Source: Endomychus coccineus (taxonomy: Eukaryota > Arthropoda > Insecta > Coleoptera > Endomychidae). From it: a stretch of 64,000 nucleotides of DNA. The notes beneath the pieces are model-generated. The model was given only the letters and a program-made list of their open reading frames with translations. It was not told the DNA's origin and ran no database searches. Of this stretch, positions 63,624-64,000 are shown one piece after another. Location: positions 26,330,297 through 26,394,296 of the forward strand of contig OY294068.1 of assembly GCA_958510875.1 (NCBI GenBank), given 5' to 3'. Position numbers and translations under genes: made by a program. Every line of letters starts with the position of its first letter. Position 1 is the first letter of the stretch.

Positions 63624-64000
63624 CAGTGGCGGCTCGTGAATTTTTGAGAGAGGAGGCTGGACATAAAACGTTTTTGTAAAAATATACTCTATTCACAGCC
63701 TTTTAACCTTTGCACACCGACCGTACCAGCTACTTCAGTGACAGAATTAATTGTTACCCAGCAAGAACCAACGTGGAGGTATAGAGTTTCTCTTGGCAAA
63801 AAATTATTTGATCGTTTTTTGTCTTTTATTTTTTTGGATTTTTAATATTTTTTCTTTTTTTTGGAATTTTTCATATTTTTTTTTTTTAATCAATTCTATT
63901 ATTTTTTTTTATATATTAACGGAATTCTACGGTTTTAGTTTGCGAAAAATGATCAATAATATTATCAAAAAATGTATCATTTTGTTTCAAGTGTTTTACT
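63624..64000 (-). mobile_element. second hAT copy, runs off the window
   Basis: It starts CAGTGGCGGCTCGTGAAT and matches the inverse of the right end of the 60447 element over its whole visible length. It carries about 23 bp (around ACCGTACCAGCTACTTCAG) that the first copy lacks. The left 8-bp flank is GTTGTCTG; the matching duplication lies outside the window. Confidence 0.9.
63917..64000 (-). pseudogene. hAT transposase, last 27 codons (partial)
   Basis: The minus strand reads LKQNDTFFDNIIDHFSQTKT, then VEFR and a stop at 63917-63919. The rest is beyond the window, so whether this copy is functional cannot be judged. Its tail appears to be the ancestral version of the altered tail in the 61250 copy. 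Confidence 0.75.

Noticed and set aside
1..64000. CRISPR arrays, bacterial operons, phage or plasmid features
   Set aside because: Introns, eukaryotic transposons and an RPB8 exon show this is eukaryotic nuclear DNA. The tandem repeats seen have no spacer structure.

Overview
This is a window of an animal nuclear genome, almost certainly an insect. The DNA is AT-rich, genes are broken by short GT-AG introns, and nearly every recognisable coding stretch belongs to a transposable element of a type common in insects: mariner, DUF4817-type mariner-like, BEL/Pao, PIF/Harbinger with a MADF partner, Mutator-like, ZMYM1-like and GTF2IRD2-like hAT, pogo, Jockey/CR1-group LINEs and Penelope-like repeats. 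The order cannot be fixed from the sequence. Only one piece of a host gene is recognised with confidence: an internal exon of the RNA polymerase subunit RPB8 (minus strand, 30610-30793), bounded by good splice sites and stranded among repeats.

Layout. 1-13.6 kb: decayed repeats (a 1.5-kb inverted repeat at 651-2197, a 169-bp tandem repeat, a Mutator-type fragment at 5.1 kb, a mariner at 5.5-6.7 kb, a foldback Penelope-like element at 9.1-9.5 kb, a LINE relic at 10.8-11.6 kb). 13.6-21.7 kb: a three-layer nest. A mariner-like transposon (DUF4817 type) is cut by a 6.4-kb BEL/Pao retrotransposon with two apparently identical 350-bp LTRs and a GTATT target duplication, and its 3' half is cut again by a small Penelope-like element. 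21.7-30.3 kb: LINE relics, a mariner cut by a PIF/Harbinger element (TAA target duplication), a 1.26-kb TIR element carrying a 155-bp tandem triplication, and a 1.0-kb TIR element with long inverted arms. 30.6-30.8 kb: the RPB8 exon. 33.7-41 kb: LINE, pogo and Harbinger relics, a 985-bp TIR element, and one hAT inside another hAT. 43.5-51.4 kb: mariner relics, two diverged hammerhead-like repeats and a Jockey-type LINE. 53.7-56.5 kb: a mariner-like element cut by a 1.7-kb LTR-type insertion (ACTT duplication). 56.8-57.8 kb: a Mutator-like element with an intron-containing transposase. 58-64 kb: a mariner-derived MITE, a CR1/Jockey-group LINE end, a complete hAT with 8-bp duplication and a second copy running off the window.

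The most interesting signal outside the transposase genes is a recurring RNA-like motif. At least six places, in three unrelated sequence families, fit the type I hammerhead ribozyme plan (CTGANGA core, stem II, GAA, a very short and mostly self-complementary stem III, closing helix I). They lie in repeats with 13-14 bp target duplications and inverted arms, as expected for non-autonomous Penelope-like elements. All three families share one extra T between the core and stem II.

No gene cluster or pathway is encoded here. The window is best read as a transposon graveyard with one very young insertion (BEL) lying in the territory of one or more host genes whose other exons are outside the window or not recognisable. 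All comparisons were made by eye; no alignment or database search was run.
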